A stretch of 64,000 nt of DNA from assembly GCF_000761445.1 (NCBI RefSeq), contig NZ_KN196470.1, positions 1,534,823 through 1,598,822 on the forward strand, written 5' to 3'. The notes beneath the pieces are model-generated. The model was not told where the DNA came from and searched no databases. It worked only from the letters and a program-made list of their open reading frames with translations. Each line of letters starts with the position of its first letter. Within the stretch, counting starts at the first letter, position 1. Below are positions 9,481 to 19,185 of the stretch, in pieces. This DNA comes from Oleiagrimonas soli (GTDB taxonomy: Bacteria; Pseudomonadota; Gammaproteobacteria; Xanthomonadales; Rhodanobacteraceae). Made by a program: the position numbers and the translations under genes.

Positions 9481-9510
9481 TGTTGATGCGCAAAGGCTGC
9501 GCTTACACTG
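9481..9510 (+). promoter_or_regulatory. Possible promoter of the autotransporter gene
   Basis: TTGTTG at 9481-9486 and TACACT at 9505-9510 with an 18-base spacer, 55 bases before the start codon. The match to sigma-70 boxes is moderate; no experimental support. Confidence 0.3.
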
Positions 9511-9565
9511 GCGACGGGAGCCGGTGCAGATGTCGCGGCGATACGCGGTTTGTGGGGAGGTCGTG

Positions 9566-12463
9566 ATGCGGTACAGGATGCGAGTGCGCCCGCTCAGTCG
9601 GGCGATGGCCGTGGCCGTCGCCTTGAGTCTGGGCGGTTGTGGCGGTGGTGGCGGCAATGTGCGCCCGTCGCCCGTGCAGGCGCCAGCGCCTTCGCCCGCT
9701 CCGGCGCCTTCTCCAGCGCCGGCTCCAGCTCCAGCTCCCTCGCCGCAGCCGCCCCTGGATGCCCAACTGGCGCTGACTAACGCCTACGCTGCGCACGCGG
9801 CCGGGTACACCGGTCAAGGGGTCACCATCGGCATCGTCGACACCGGCGTCAACCGGCAGCATCCCACGCTGCTCAACCGCGTGATCGATTCGCTGATCTA
9901 CGTGGATGGCACCACCAACGATCTGAGCAAGGACGATGTCGTCGGGCATGGCACCGCGGTATCGCAGATCGCGGCGGGGCGTCCGTATGCCTCCTTCCCC
10001 GGCGGCATCGCGCCCGACGCGAACCTGGTGTCCGCGCGCATCATCAGCGACGCGCCGCCCAAGGACGACGGCAGCGGACAGGGCAATGCCGTCGAAGCCT
10101 CGGATGCGGACTTCTTCGCGACCTACCTCAATCCGGCGCTCATCAACGCCGGCGTGCAGGTGATGAACAACTCCTGGGGCGGACTGTACTGGGACCCGGC
10201 CCACGCGCAGCAGGTCGGCGAGGCCTTCGCCGCCGCCTACCGGCCATTTGTGGTCGATCATGGCGGCATCGTGGTGTTCGCCACCGGCAACAACGGCGCC
10301 GGCGATCACGGCAGTCCCGAGCCCAGCGACACCGCAGCCATTCCCTACTGGGGACCTGACCTCGAACGCGGCTGGATTGCGGCGGCGGCGCTGGACAGCA
10401 ACAACTCGACCCAGCTCGCCACGTACTCGAACGCCTGCGGCAAGGCGATGAACTACTGCATCAGCGCGCCGGGTGACGTCATCGTGCTCGATCCTCAGGC
10501 GACGACCAGCACCAATCCGCTGAAGTACTACATCGTCGAAGGCACGTCATTCGCTGCGCCGGAAGTCTCGGGCGCGGCCGCGGTGGTGTGGCAGGCGTTC
10601 CCGTACTTCGACAACGATCTGGTGCGGCAAACCCTGCTGGGCACGGCCACCGACCTCGGTGCGCCGGGCGTCGATCCGGTGTTCGGCTGGGGTGCGCTGG
10701 ACGTGGGCAAGGCCGTGAAGGGGCCGGCGAATTTCGCCTGGGGCGATGTCTCGGTGAACTTCGACGGCAGCACCTCGACCTGGTCCAACGACATCGTCGG
10801 CGCCGGCGGCTTGAGCAAGAGCGGCACTGGCACCCTGGTGCTGGCCGGCAACGATACCTATCAGGGCGACACTTCGGTGCTTGGCGGCACGCTGCAGTCG
10901 GCGCATGTGCTGCCCGGCAACGCCAGCGTCGCCAACGGCGCGTCGCTGACCGGCATGTACGACGCCGCGGACACCAGCGTGGTACCGGTCGGCGTGTCCG
11001 GCGTGGCTGGTAACCTCAGCAACGCCGGACTCGTGTTGGTAGCCGGCGGCAACGCCACGGTCGGCGGCAATTACATCCAGACCGCCAGCGGCACGCTTTC
11101 GCTCAGTCTCGGCTCCATCCTGGATGTCACCGGCACCGCGACGCTCGCCGGTCAGCTGAACATCGTCGGCGCCGATCAGGGCTACGTCAGCAACGCGCAT
11201 CAGGATCTGCTGACCGCCGCCGGCGGCGTGACCGGCACCTTCGACACGTTCACCCTGGCCAGCGGCGTGTTCCTGTCGAGCACGGTGCAGTACGACGTCA
11301 ACGACGTGTGGGTCGACACCACCAGTCTCAGCGTCACCACCACCGCGGCCTCGGCCGGTTTCGCGGCGCAGCCGGCGGTGATGGGCAGCGCGCAGCGCGT
11401 GGACGGGGCGTTCAGTCAGATCAACGCCAGCTTTGCGGGCAGCGGCACGGTCGCCAGCGGCTTCGTGCAGGCGGCCGGCGCGATCCAGCACACGCCGACG
11501 CTGTCGGCGGCGCAGCTCTCGCTGCAGAGTCTTTCCGGCGAGCTGCATGCGGTCAGCACGGCGATGGCGTTCCAGACCATCGACGCCTCCAGCCGCACGC
11601 TGTCCGAACGTTTCGACGATCTGCTGGCGCACGGCGGCTACGGCGTGTGGAGCAGGCAGCTCGACGTCAGCGGAACCATGGCGCGCAGCGGCTTCGATGG
11701 CGTCGGCTTCCAGCTCGACGGCTGGCTGGTGGGCAGCGACCGCCGCTTCGGCGAGCACGGCGTGGCCGGCTTCGCGTTCGGTCAGAGCCAGGGCGACCAG
11801 CGCCTGACGGCGCGCGCCGACCGCGACCGCAGCCGCACCGTCGAAGGCATGTTCTACGCGGGATGGACGCGCGGTGCCTGGTACACGCAGGGCCGTGTCG
11901 GATTCGGCCACTTCAGCCAGGACGTGCGCCGCGATCTGCTGCTGGGTTCGTCGTGGATGCCGGTGTCGACGTTCTACAACGGCCAGTACCGCGTCGCCTA
12001 CGGCGAGAGCGGCATGCAATTCAGCCGCGGCCGCAGCCGCCTGACGCCCTACGTGGACGTGCAGTATGCGCAGGTCGGCCGCGACCGTTTCGCCGAACAG
12101 GGCGCCTACGGTTTCGGCCTACAGTCGCCGGCGCAGACCACGGACCGCTGGCAGGCCGGCGTCGGCCTGCGCGCGGCGCATCGCGTCGATTTCGCCAGCG
12201 GACCGACGGTGGACTTCAACGCGCACGTGCAGTGGCAGCGCACCCTGGCGTCCAGCGGCGACGTGACCGACGCGAGCTTCGTCGGCGTGCAGGACTGGCG
12301 ACCGCTGGTCGGCATCGGCCTGTCGCGCTACAGCGGTTTGTTCGGCGTGGGCATGAACGCGCACCTCAACCCGCAGACGACGCTGAACCTCGGCTACGAC
12401 TACCAGGTCGGCCAGCACGTGAGCGCACGGCAGTGGATGGCGCGCTTCAACCTGGCGTTCTGA
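9566..12463 (+). CDS. Subtilisin-type (S8) autotransporter lipoprotein
   Basis: 965 residues from ATG 9566, preceded by GGGGAGG; an earlier Met has no ribosome site. The signal peptide ends in LGGC (Cys 25), a lipobox as in NalP/SphB1. A Pro/Ala-Ser linker follows, then an S8 peptidase domain with Asp92 (VDTGVN), His128 (GHGTAVS) and Ser328 (GTSFAAPEVSG). Next is an autotransporter-associated beta-strand repeat (GGLSKSGTGTLVLAG). The C-terminal ~280 residues form a 12-strand type beta-barrel with alternating aromatic residues and terminal LAF. It is expected to be surface displayed and to process itself or neighbouring surface proteins. It is a single-gene unit ended by a strong hairpin. Confidence 0.92.
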   Translation: MRYRMRVRPLSRAMAVAVALSLGGCGGGGGNVRPSPVQAPAPSPAPAPSPAPAPAPAPSPQPPLDAQLALTNAYAAHAAGYTGQGVTIGIVDTGVNRQHPTLLNRVIDSLIYVDGTTNDLSKDDVVGHGTAVSQIAAGRPYASFPGGIAPDANLVSARIISDAPPKDDGSGQGNAVEASDADFFATYLNPALINAGVQVMNNSWGGLYWDPAHAQQVGEAFAAAYRPFVVDHGGIVVFATGNNGAGDHGSPEPSDTAAIPYWGPDLERGWIAAAALDSNNSTQLATYSNACGKAMNYCISAPGDVIVLDPQATTSTNPLKYYIVEGTSFAAPEVSGAAAVVWQAFPYFDNDLVRQTLLGTATDLGAPGVDPVFGWGALDVGKAVKGPANFAWGDVSVNFDGSTSTWSNDIVGAGGLSKSGTGTLVLAGNDTYQGDTSVLGGTLQSAHVLPGNASVANGASLTGMYDAADTSVVPVGVSGVAGNLSNAGLVLVAGGNATVGGNYIQTASGTLSLSLGSILDVTGTATLAGQLNIVGADQGYVSNAHQDLLTAAGGVTGTFDTFTLASGVFLSSTVQYDVNDVWVDTTSLSVTTTAASAGFAAQPAVMGSAQRVDGAFSQINASFAGSGTVASGFVQAAGAIQHTPTLSAAQLSLQSLSGELHAVSTAMAFQTIDASSRTLSERFDDLLAHGGYGVWSRQLDVSGTMARSGFDGVGFQLDGWLVGSDRRFGEHGVAGFAFGQSQGDQRLTARADRDRSRTVEGMFYAGWTRGAWYTQGRVGFGHFSQDVRRDLLLGSSWMPVSTFYNGQYRVAYGESGMQFSRGRSRLTPYVDVQYAQVGRDRFAEQGAYGFGLQSPAQTTDRWQAGVGLRAAHRVDFASGPTVDFNAHVQWQRTLASSGDVTDASFVGVQDWRPLVGIGLSRYSGLFGVGMNAHLNPQTTLNLGYDYQVGQHVSARQWMARFNLAF

Positions 12464-12484
12464 CCTAGCCGGCTTCCGTGACTC

Positions 12485-12518
12485 GAAAAGCCCGTGCGCT
12501 GCATAACACGGGCTTTTC
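12485..12518 (+). terminator. Strong hairpin terminator after the autotransporter
   Basis: A perfect 12-bp stem GAAAAGCCCGTG (12485-12496) with its complement at 12507-12518 and a 10-base loop, with a T-run inside the right arm. The symmetrical A/T-flanked stem can act on either strand and lies between converging genes. Confidence 0.85.
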
Positions 12519-12643
12519 ATGTGCGCAGGGTTGTCGCTGTGGTTCCATGCAGTCGCCGGGATGACGAGTTTGGGAAGTGCGCTCAGGAATGGCAGCCGTC
12601 ATGCCGGTGTTTTAAAGATTTCCCAATCCCGATTCCCTGCTTT

Positions 12644-13801
12644 TCAGGCCTTGCCGTGGAACAGCTCGCGGCCGATCAGCATGCGGCGAATTTCGTTGGT
12701 GCCGGCGCCGATCTCGTACAGCTTGGCATCGCGCAGGATGCGGCCGGTCGGGTACTCGTTGATGTAGCCGTTGCCGCCCAGCGTCTGGATCGCCTCCAGC
12801 GCCACCTGCACCGCATCGGACGAGCACTTCAGCAGGCACGAGGCCGGATCGATGCGCGACTTCACGTTGTCGTCGAACTGCTGCGCGACCATGTAGGCGT
12901 AGGCGCGCGAGGACTGCAGCGCGGTGTACATGTCGGCGACCTTGGCCTGCATGATGCCGAAGGTGCCGATGGGCGCGTTGAACTGCTTGCGCTCGCGCAC
13001 GTAGGGCAGGGTGATGTCCAGCGCCGCCTGCATCAGGCCGATGGGGCCGCCCGAGAGCACCAGGCGCTCGGTGTCCAGGCCGCTCATCAGCACGCGCACG
13101 CCTTCGTTGATCTCGCCGACGATGTTCTCCTCGGGAATTTCGCAGTTCTCGAACACCAGCTCGCAGGTGTTGGAGCCGCGCATGCCCAGCTTGTCCAGCT
13201 TCTGCGCGGTGCTGAAACCCGGCATGCCTTTCTCGACGATGAAGGCGGTCATGCAGCGGCTGCCCGCCTCGCGGCCGGCGGTGCGCAGGTAGACCAGCAG
13301 CACGTCGGCGTCGGGACCGTTGGTGATCCACATCTTCGAGCCGTTGGCGACCCACACGTCGCCCTTCTTCTCGGCGCGGCAGGTCATCGAACCGACCACG
13401 TCGGAACCCGCGCCGGGTTCGCTCATCGCCAGCGCGCCGACGTATTCGCCCGAGCACAGCTTGGGCAGGTATTTCTCCAGCTGCGCCTTGCTGCCGTTGT
13501 GGAAGATGTTGTTGACGCACAGGTTGGAGTGCGCGCCGTAGGACAGGCCGACCGAACCCGAGGCGCGGGAGATTTCCTCCATCGCCACCAGGTGTGCCAG
13601 GTAGCCGAGCTCGGAACCGCCGTATTCGCCGCTGACGGTGACGCCGAGCAGACCCATCTCGCCGAGCTTGCGCCACAGGTCCTCGGGAAACACGTTTTCG
13701 CGGTCGATGCGGTCCGCGCGTGGGGCGATCTCCTTTTCCGCGAAGGCCGCCACGCTCTCGCGCAGCATGTCCAGATCGTCACCGAGGGAAAAAGGGCGCA
13801 T
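12644..13801 (-). CDS. liuA: Isovaleryl-CoA dehydrogenase
   Basis: 385 residues from MRPFSLGDD at 13801 with AAGGAG upstream; an in-frame upstream Met is less likely. Acyl-CoA dehydrogenase fold: the N-terminal helical domain, FAD-binding segments [13 protein letters not shown] and [14 protein letters not shown], and the C-terminal motif [20 protein letters not shown]. The isovaleryl type is indicated by the helix containing [23 protein letters not shown], where the Glu lies in helix G rather than at the usual C-terminal site. It oxidises isovaleryl-CoA to 3-methylcrotonyl-CoA with electrons to ETF. It supplies the substrate of the carboxylase encoded at 5395-7002. Confidence 0.9.
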   Translation of the reverse strand: MRPFSLGDDLDMLRESVAAFAEKEIAPRADRIDRENVFPEDLWRKLGEMGLLGVTVSGEYGGSELGYLAHLVAMEEISRASGSVGLSYGAHSNLCVNNIFHNGSKAQLEKYLPKLCSGEYVGALAMSEPGAGSDVVGSMTCRAEKKGDVWVANGSKMWITNGPDADVLLVYLRTAGREAGSRCMTAFIVEKGMPGFSTAQKLDKLGMRGSNTCELVFENCEIPEENIVGEINEGVRVLMSGLDTERLVLSGGPIGLMQAALDITLPYVRERKQFNAPIGTFGIMQAKVADMYTALQSSRAYAYMVAQQFDDNVKSRIDPASCLLKCSSDAVQVALEAIQTLGGNGYINEYPTGRILRDAKLYEIGAGTNEIRRMLIGRELFHGKA

Positions 13802-13879
13802 AACGGACCGACTCCTTGGATAGGGCCGCCCATGGTAGCGCAGCAGCCCCGTCGGAGCATCCGCGACATGTCGGTGCAC

Positions 13880-16036
13880 TCAGCTCGACGGGTTCCGGGT
13901 TTGTGTTGCAAGTTCTTGCAGAACAGGCAGTTGCCGGTACAGAAGGCCCAACTGCGCCATCACCAAATGGCGACCGTCGCGCTGCTGCAGGCTGGCGTCC
14001 CCGGGCGGTACATCGACATCGTCCCAGGCCGCGGTGTGGTGTGCGACCGGCCTGGCGTCCGCTCGTTGCGGTTCGGCCAGCGCGCGCAGGCGCGTGGCGA
14101 GGTCGCGGGCCTGCGCCTGCAGCGCGACCGCGTCGGCCGAGGCCGACAGGCGATGCCGGTGCGCGCCCAGCGTGGAAAGATGGCCGAGCAACGTCTGGCT
14201 GGCGGCCAGCATTCGCAGGACCAGATCGGCATCGGCGTGCTGCCCGGCGGGGTCGTCGCGGGCCTGGGTCAGATGCGCGCTGAGTTCAGCGTCGGCGTTG
14301 TGCGCGTCGCGTCGCGCGCGGCGATACGGCAGATCGTCGCGCTTGCCGCTGGCGTACTGCGCGGCGATGGCTTCCAGATAGGCCGCCTGCGCGCGCAGCA
14401 GCGCCGCGAACAGCGCTTGCAGTTCGCGCGCGCGCCAGTCCGGCAGCACCAGCAGCGTCACCGCCACCGCGATCGCGCCGCCCAGCACGGTGTCGAGCAG
14501 TCGCGGCGCGATCAGCTCGAAGCCGTTGCCGACCTGGTTGAAGGCCAGCAACACCAGCACCGTGACTGCGGCCGAAGCGATCAGATAACGACGGAAGCGC
14601 GTCACGAAGAACAGCACGCTGGCCGCCACCGTGCCGACCAGTTGCGCATGCGGCGAGGGGAACAGCTTCAGCAGCGCCCAGCCGACCAGCAGACCGATCA
14701 GCGTGCCGCCGACGCGTTGCAGCACGCGCACGCGGGTGGCGCCGTGGCTGGGTTGGCACACCAGCATCACCGTCAGCAGAATCCAGTAGCCCTGTTCGGG
14801 ATGCACGGCGCGCAGCACCAGGTAGCCGATCAGCATCGCCAGGCTCAGACGCAGGGCGTGACGGAAGCGCGCCGAGCTGGGCGTCATCTGCACGCGGATG
14901 CGGCGTAGCGCCTCGATGGGGCCGGTCGGCGAGGGGTCGTGCAGGCTGCGGTCCACGGTTTCGGCCTCGACGGCCTCGGCGCAGGCGATGCGCTCCTGCA
15001 GGCGGTCGAGGTTGTCGGCCAGGCGGTCGAGCGCCTGCAGCAGGGCGGGTGCGGGCGGTTCGGGCGCACGGCGCTGGCGGTCGATGGAGGCGCGCAGGTC
15101 GTGCACGATGCCGCGCAACATCGGCGGCATGCGAAATGCGCTGCCGGTGCGCTCGGCGTTGGCGCGGTCCCGGCAGGCCGTCGCCAGCGCGCGCATCAGG
15201 CGCTGACCGCGGAACATCACGTCGCTGTGGAAGAACGCCTCGGCCAGCGCTTCGTAGGGGTAATGCGAGGACGAGGCGCGTTCGTGGATATCCTGCGCGG
15301 CCAGATACAGCGACAGCGAACGTTCCAGCGCGGCATGCGGGCGACGGCGATCGAGGCGGTCGATCAGCGTGCCGCGAGCGTCGTTGAGCGCCTCGACCAC
15401 GCGCGTGTTGATCTGCGCCAGTTCGGCGCGCAGGGCGGCGACGGGCAGGTCGTGCATCGGCTCGAACAGCTGTGCCTTAGCGTCCAGATACGCGCCCAGC
15501 GTGTCGTACAGCCGCGCCAGCGACTGGCGTACTGGATGCTGTACGAACAACGCGCTCCACACGGTCGCCAGCACGCCGTACCAGGCCGCGCCGGCGGTCA
15601 GCAGCAGCGGTTCGCGCCAGATCGGCAGCTGCGCCGCGCCGGGCTGATCCATGCCGATCATGGTGTAGACCGCCAACAGCAGCGTGGCGCTGGCGATGGT
15701 GGCGTAGCGCGGACTCGCCGCGCCCAGCATCACCAGCAGAAAGCTGCCCAGCGTCAGCGCCGCGGCAAAGGCCCAGGGCATGGCAAACAGCGCCTCGACC
15801 ACGAACGCGGCGATCAGGAAGCACAGCAGTGTGCCGATCAATGCCTGCAACCTGCGCCGCCAGGCGTCCTCGGTTTCCGCCAGCGCCGCCGCGATCACGC
15901 CCAGCAGCAGCCCGATCATCACGTGCGGCTGCTTCGCCAGCACGCCGTACAGCGCCACACCGAGCATCGCCAGCAACACGCGCAACGCATCGGCGAAGCG
16001 GTCCGAGGTTCTAAAGTGGGATAGCAAGCGCAGCAT
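13880..16036 (-). CDS. yccS: YccS/FUSC-family inner-membrane protein
   Basis: 718 residues from MLRLLSHFRTSDRF, the usual family length. A longer open frame upstream is rejected as it adds charged non-conserved residues. The protein has two halves, each starting with about five to six hydrophobic helices (roughly 20-150 and 390-530) followed by a long cytoplasmic helical region. The segment GYWILLTVMLVCQPSHGATRVRVLQRVGGT is diagnostic of the fusaric-acid-resistance-like (FUSC) superfamily. Members are proposed exporters of aromatic acids or envelope proteins; the physiological substrate of YccS is unknown. It lies directly upstream of liuA on the same strand, with a 78-bp gap. Confidence 0.85.
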   Translation of the reverse strand: MLRLLSHFRTSDRFADALRVLLAMLGVALYGVLAKQPHVMIGLLLGVIAAALAETEDAWRRRLQALIGTLLCFLIAAFVVEALFAMPWAFAAALTLGSFLLVMLGAASPRYATIASATLLLAVYTMIGMDQPGAAQLPIWREPLLLTAGAAWYGVLATVWSALFVQHPVRQSLARLYDTLGAYLDAKAQLFEPMHDLPVAALRAELAQINTRVVEALNDARGTLIDRLDRRRPHAALERSLSLYLAAQDIHERASSSHYPYEALAEAFFHSDVMFRGQRLMRALATACRDRANAERTGSAFRMPPMLRGIVHDLRASIDRQRRAPEPPAPALLQALDRLADNLDRLQERIACAEAVEAETVDRSLHDPSPTGPIEALRRIRVQMTPSSARFRHALRLSLAMLIGYLVLRAVHPEQGYWILLTVMLVCQPSHGATRVRVLQRVGGTLIGLLVGWALLKLFPSPHAQLVGTVAASVLFFVTRFRRYLIASAAVTVLVLLAFNQVGNGFELIAPRLLDTVLGGAIAVAVTLLVLPDWRARELQALFAALLRAQAAYLEAIAAQYASGKRDDLPYRRARRDAHNADAELSAHLTQARDDPAGQHADADLVLRMLAASQTLLGHLSTLGAHRHRLSASADAVALQAQARDLATRLRALAEPQRADARPVAHHTAAWDDVDVPPGDASLQQRDGRHLVMAQLGLLYRQLPVLQELATQTRNPSS

Positions 16037-16308
16037 GGATAGGATTGGCTCGGTACGGCGGATCGGCTGCAGCGTAGCGCAATGCGTGCGTGTCGAGTTT
16101 GGTCGGTCCGTACGTCGTGCATAAGGACGTCGACGATTCTGGACCGCTTTGTCTGTGCCGCGCATGCCAGAGCGTAGGTGTGATTTTTTCCAGTACGGCA
16201 AGACCATGGCTGGAGTTCGCGTTCTTGGATGTTTGTTCGTGACCGGTCTTTTTCGCAACGCGCGCCCTGAGGGTTGGAGCGCTCCTACACACGGAGGTTT
16301 CTCGTTGT

Positions 16309-17037
16309 ATGCATCCCAAAATCTACGAGAATGTGATCATTGGAAACTTTCTTTATGGTCTTGGTTTTGCCATGCGTCAGCATGCCGATGGCGTTGGACA
16401 CCAAGGCGCAGTAAATCTGCTTCAGCAAACGCCGGCCGACACGCTTCTCGGTGACGTCCTGATGACGTTCCCAGGGATGAGTCGGCTCATCGAGTTCAAG
16501 CGAAAGGGCGCTGTCCTCAACAAGGAGACGGTGAGGCACGTCACGTTGACGAAGGCGCTCGAAGACAAGTCGGCATTGCAGCGCGTGTCACGACGCATGC
16601 ACTTGTATCTCGAGTTCTCCGAAACGGAACCGGATGCGGCTTCCATCAAAGTCACCAGTTACCTTGACGCTTTTTCAAGCGATGATGCGCTTACGCAGAC
16701 CATGGCCGGCTGCATCGAAAAATTCGCGTCCGATGTATCGGAAAGTGCGCGCATGGAGCCTGCCGTACGTGCTGCTCAGCGAGAGGAGGAGGCCTTCTAC
16801 CTGAAGCTTGTGCGTAGTCTCCAGGGCGAGGGTTCGATTGGGTCCGGCGGGATGCTGCTGATGTCCGATGCAGAGGGTCGTCTCGCTTATGCCTATCTTG
16901 AGGATTTGTCCGCGTTGCGTATGACGACGCGGGAGTGGAGTCATGCATTGGATCAGAAACTTCAGCGTGAGCTGACGAGATCCATGTCCCGGGAACATTC
17001 TATGAAGCGAGATCGAGGACACGGGTTGGAACGGTGA
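16309..17037 (+). CDS. Unknown soluble protein, first gene of a two-gene unit
   Basis: 242 residues. GGAGG precedes the ATG by about 11 bases. No signal peptide or membrane segment is seen. The N-terminus IIGNFLYGLGFAMR is hydrophobic but short. The middle alternates basic and acidic helices, and the C-terminus is strongly charged (EHSMKRDRGHGLER). I do not recognise a family. The codon choice is mixed and less GC-biased than the flanking yccS and leucine dehydrogenase genes. The next gene begins 23 bp later with a perfect AAGGAGG, so the two are probably co-transcribed and act together. Confidence 0.65.
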   Translation: MHPKIYENVIIGNFLYGLGFAMRQHADGVGHQGAVNLLQQTPADTLLGDVLMTFPGMSRLIEFKRKGAVLNKETVRHVTLTKALEDKSALQRVSRRMHLYLEFSETEPDAASIKVTSYLDAFSSDDALTQTMAGCIEKFASDVSESARMEPAVRAAQREEEAFYLKLVRSLQGEGSIGSGGMLLMSDAEGRLAYAYLEDLSALRMTTREWSHALDQKLQRELTRSMSREHSMKRDRGHGLER

Positions 17038-17059
17038 TCGTTCTGAACAAGGAGGCGTC

Positions 17060-17644
17060 ATGACCGAAGCCGAAAACGAAGCGCGCCTGCAAGAGCTCTA
17101 TGACATCGCAGGTCGACTGATGGAGCTTGCGCGAGAAGATCAGGATGCCATGCGGGTCGAGATGCATCGGGTGCAAGCTCTTTGTCTGAGTCTTTCCAAA
17201 GCGCATGCGAAGCAACTGAGTCATTGGGATCAGACATTACGAAAGACATTCGTCGAGGTTGCCGAATCCTCCGTTGAACCGACACGCCGCGCGATGGAAC
17301 AGGCGCGGAAGGATGCGGAGTTCGCCGCATATTCGTATCGGCATGCGCTTCGGCGACTTGGGTGGGGGCGGTTTCTTTTTGCCTGCGCGATATCGGTCGC
17401 GCTTTGGCTGGCTGTACTCGTGAGTGTCTGGGTGTTCGTGCCGTCGTTGGATCAGTTGGCGGCGCGGCGCGCAGAAGTGGCTAACCTGCGTGCGCAGGCC
17501 GAACAGATGAGCGCCCGCGCCAAAGCAGAGTTCACTCAATGCGAGGATCGGGATGGGACGCAGCACCTATGTTTCCGTGATGACGAAAGCAAAGGGCCGT
17601 ATTTCGACGGGAACAAGACCTATCGTGCCCTGTGGCGTCATTGA
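17060..17644 (+). CDS. Coiled-coil protein with one membrane helix, MobB-like architecture, second gene of a two-gene unit
   Basis: 194 residues after a strong AAGGAGG. Residues 1-100 are amphipathic helix. A transmembrane helix (FLFACAISVALWLAVLVSVWVFV) covers about 105-130, then a short coiled coil (AARRAEVANLRAQAEQMSARA). A small C-terminal domain with two Cys (QCEDRDGTQHLCFRDD) ends in KTYRALW. This order (helix, membrane anchor, coiled coil, Cys-containing tail) resembles MobB-type plasmid mobilisation proteins, but no relaxase is nearby, so the comparison is only architectural. It probably tethers the product of the preceding gene to the membrane. Confidence 0.65.
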   Translation: MTEAENEARLQELYDIAGRLMELAREDQDAMRVEMHRVQALCLSLSKAHAKQLSHWDQTLRKTFVEVAESSVEPTRRAMEQARKDAEFAAYSYRHALRRLGWGRFLFACAISVALWLAVLVSVWVFVPSLDQLAARRAEVANLRAQAEQMSARAKAEFTQCEDRDGTQHLCFRDDESKGPYFDGNKTYRALWRH

Positions 17645-17733
17645 TGCAGAGGGGACGGTTTAGGGTATTGAGTGAATGCTGCGCTTGTTGCGTTGCGCCT
17701 AAGCAGTCTTTCGTAGGTTCCCGGCATCAAGAA

Positions 17734-17759
17734 AAAGGGGCACCTCGCGGCGCCCCTTT
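17734..17759 (-). terminator. Rho-independent terminator of leucine dehydrogenase
   Basis: Stem AAAGGGGC (17734-17741) with GCCCCTTT (17752-17759), followed on the minus strand by a T-run (17732-17736). It is 25 bases after the stop codon. Confidence 0.85.
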
Positions 17760-17784
17760 CGATGCGGCTTGGTGATGCCGTCGC

Positions 17785-18888
17785 TTACTGACCGCGCATG
17801 CGGCCCTGGAAGCGCGGACCGCCGTTGCCCATCAGCGGCAGCTTGACCTTGCCGATGATGGCAATGCGCTCTTCGGCCATGCGGTCGGCGGCCTTGTAGG
17901 TCGCGATGTCATCGCGCTCGGCGATCTCGAAGATGCGGCTGACGTTGTGATACACGGTGCGCATCATGCGCATCGCGCGCTCGCGGTTGTAGCCGTCGAT
18001 CTCCAGCGACACGTTCATCACGCCACCGGCGTTGACCGCGTAGTCCGGCGCGTACACCACGCCGCGCTTCTTCAGCTCGTCGCCGATCTCGTCGGTGGCC
18101 AGCTGGTTGTTGGCCGCGCCGCAGATGATCGGCGCCTTGATGCGGTCGATGGTGTCTTCGTTGACGGTGCCGCCCAGCGCGCACGGGCTGTAGACGTCGG
18201 CGTCGACGTCGTAGATCTCGTCCAGACCCACGGCCTCGCAGCCCAGCTCGTCGACGCAGCGCTGCACCGCATCCTTGTTGATGTCGGTGACGAACACCTT
18301 GGCGCCCTGTTCGCGCAGCAGCTTGATGTACTCGCTGCCGACGTGGCCGCAGCCCTGCACGGCGAAGCTGTACTTGCCCACGTCCTCGTTGCCGTGCTTG
18401 TAGTTCAGCGACGCCATCACGCCCTGCAGCGTGCCGTAGGCGGTGAACGGCGACGGATCGCCCGAACCGCCGTGCACCTGATGCACGCCGGTCACGAATT
18501 CGGTCTCGCGGAACACCCACTCCATGTCGTTGACGTCGATGCCGACGTCCTCGGCCGTGATGTAGCGGCCGTTGAGCGAGTTCACGAAGCGGCCGAAGGC
18601 GCGGAACAGGCCCTCGGACTTGTCGACGGCCGGATCGCCGATGATGACGGCCTTGCCGCCGCCCAGGTTCAGGCCGGCCACGGCGTTCTTGTAGGTCATG
18701 CCGCGCGACAGGCGCAGCACGTCGTTCACGGCTTCCTGCTCGGTCTTGTACGGCCACATGCGCAGGCCGCCCAGCGCCGGGCCCAGCACCGTGTTGTGGA
18801 TGGCGATGATGGCTTTCAGCCCGACATCCTTGTTGTGGCAGAAAACGACTTCCTCGTGACCGGTTTTGGCGATTGTTTCAAAAATCAT
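17785..18888 (-). CDS. Leucine (branched-chain amino acid) dehydrogenase
   Basis: 367 residues from ATG 18888. A TTG nine bases earlier would leave only two bases to the GGAG site, so ATG is preferred. The catalytic Lys motif is GGGKAVIIGDP (about 78-88) with MTYKNAVAGLNLGG before it. The Rossmann fingerprint is VQGCGHVGSEYIKLL, and the C-terminal dimer segment is NAGGVMNVSLE. The size and short C-terminus fit leucine dehydrogenase, not glutamate dehydrogenase (about 450). It deaminates leucine, valine and isoleucine to 2-oxo acids with NAD+, feeding the pathway served by liuA and liuB. It is monocistronic with its own terminator. Confidence 0.9.
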   Translation of the reverse strand: MIFETIAKTGHEEVVFCHNKDVGLKAIIAIHNTVLGPALGGLRMWPYKTEQEAVNDVLRLSRGMTYKNAVAGLNLGGGKAVIIGDPAVDKSEGLFRAFGRFVNSLNGRYITAEDVGIDVNDMEWVFRETEFVTGVHQVHGGSGDPSPFTAYGTLQGVMASLNYKHGNEDVGKYSFAVQGCGHVGSEYIKLLREQGAKVFVTDINKDAVQRCVDELGCEAVGLDEIYDVDADVYSPCALGGTVNEDTIDRIKAPIICGAANNQLATDEIGDELKKRGVVYAPDYAVNAGGVMNVSLEIDGYNRERAMRMMRTVYHNVSRIFEIAERDDIATYKAADRMAEERIAIIGKVKLPLMGNGGPRFQGRMRGQ

Positions 18889-19125
18889 CGGACTCAAGAC
18901 TCCGTGTGAGCAGGCAAAGCAGCGCCGCGAACGGCTGCGTTAGCTCTGGGAAGGGGCGTCAATTCTCGGTGCTAGGTGATTGATTTGACGTGCATTGATG
19001 GGCCGCGCTGCAGGGCGGGGCCGGCGTATGGGCGCGTAGTGTAGTACCTCGTCGTCGCCAGCGACAGTTTGCGGTCGGGGCGTGGTTGTGGCATATGCGG
19101 CCGCGTTTGTGCGGGGGTAAAAAAA

Positions 19126-19149
19126 GACGCCCGCGCGGTGGCGGGCGTC
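19126..19149 (-). terminator. Terminator of the WXXGXW protein gene
   Basis: Stem GACGCCCGC (19126-19134) with GCGGGCGTC (19141-19149); on the minus strand it is followed by a run of T (19119-19125). It lies 36 bases after the stop codon. Confidence 0.88.
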
Positions 19150-19185
19150 CGGTTCGCGGCGGTCGGGCCGCGTCGTGTCGACGAC

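Noticed and set aside
16276-16285. GGAGCGCTCC palindrome before the two-gene unit as an operator
   Set aside because: It belongs to a common GTAGGAGCGCTCC-type intergenic repeat in proteobacteria; position gives no regulatory evidence.
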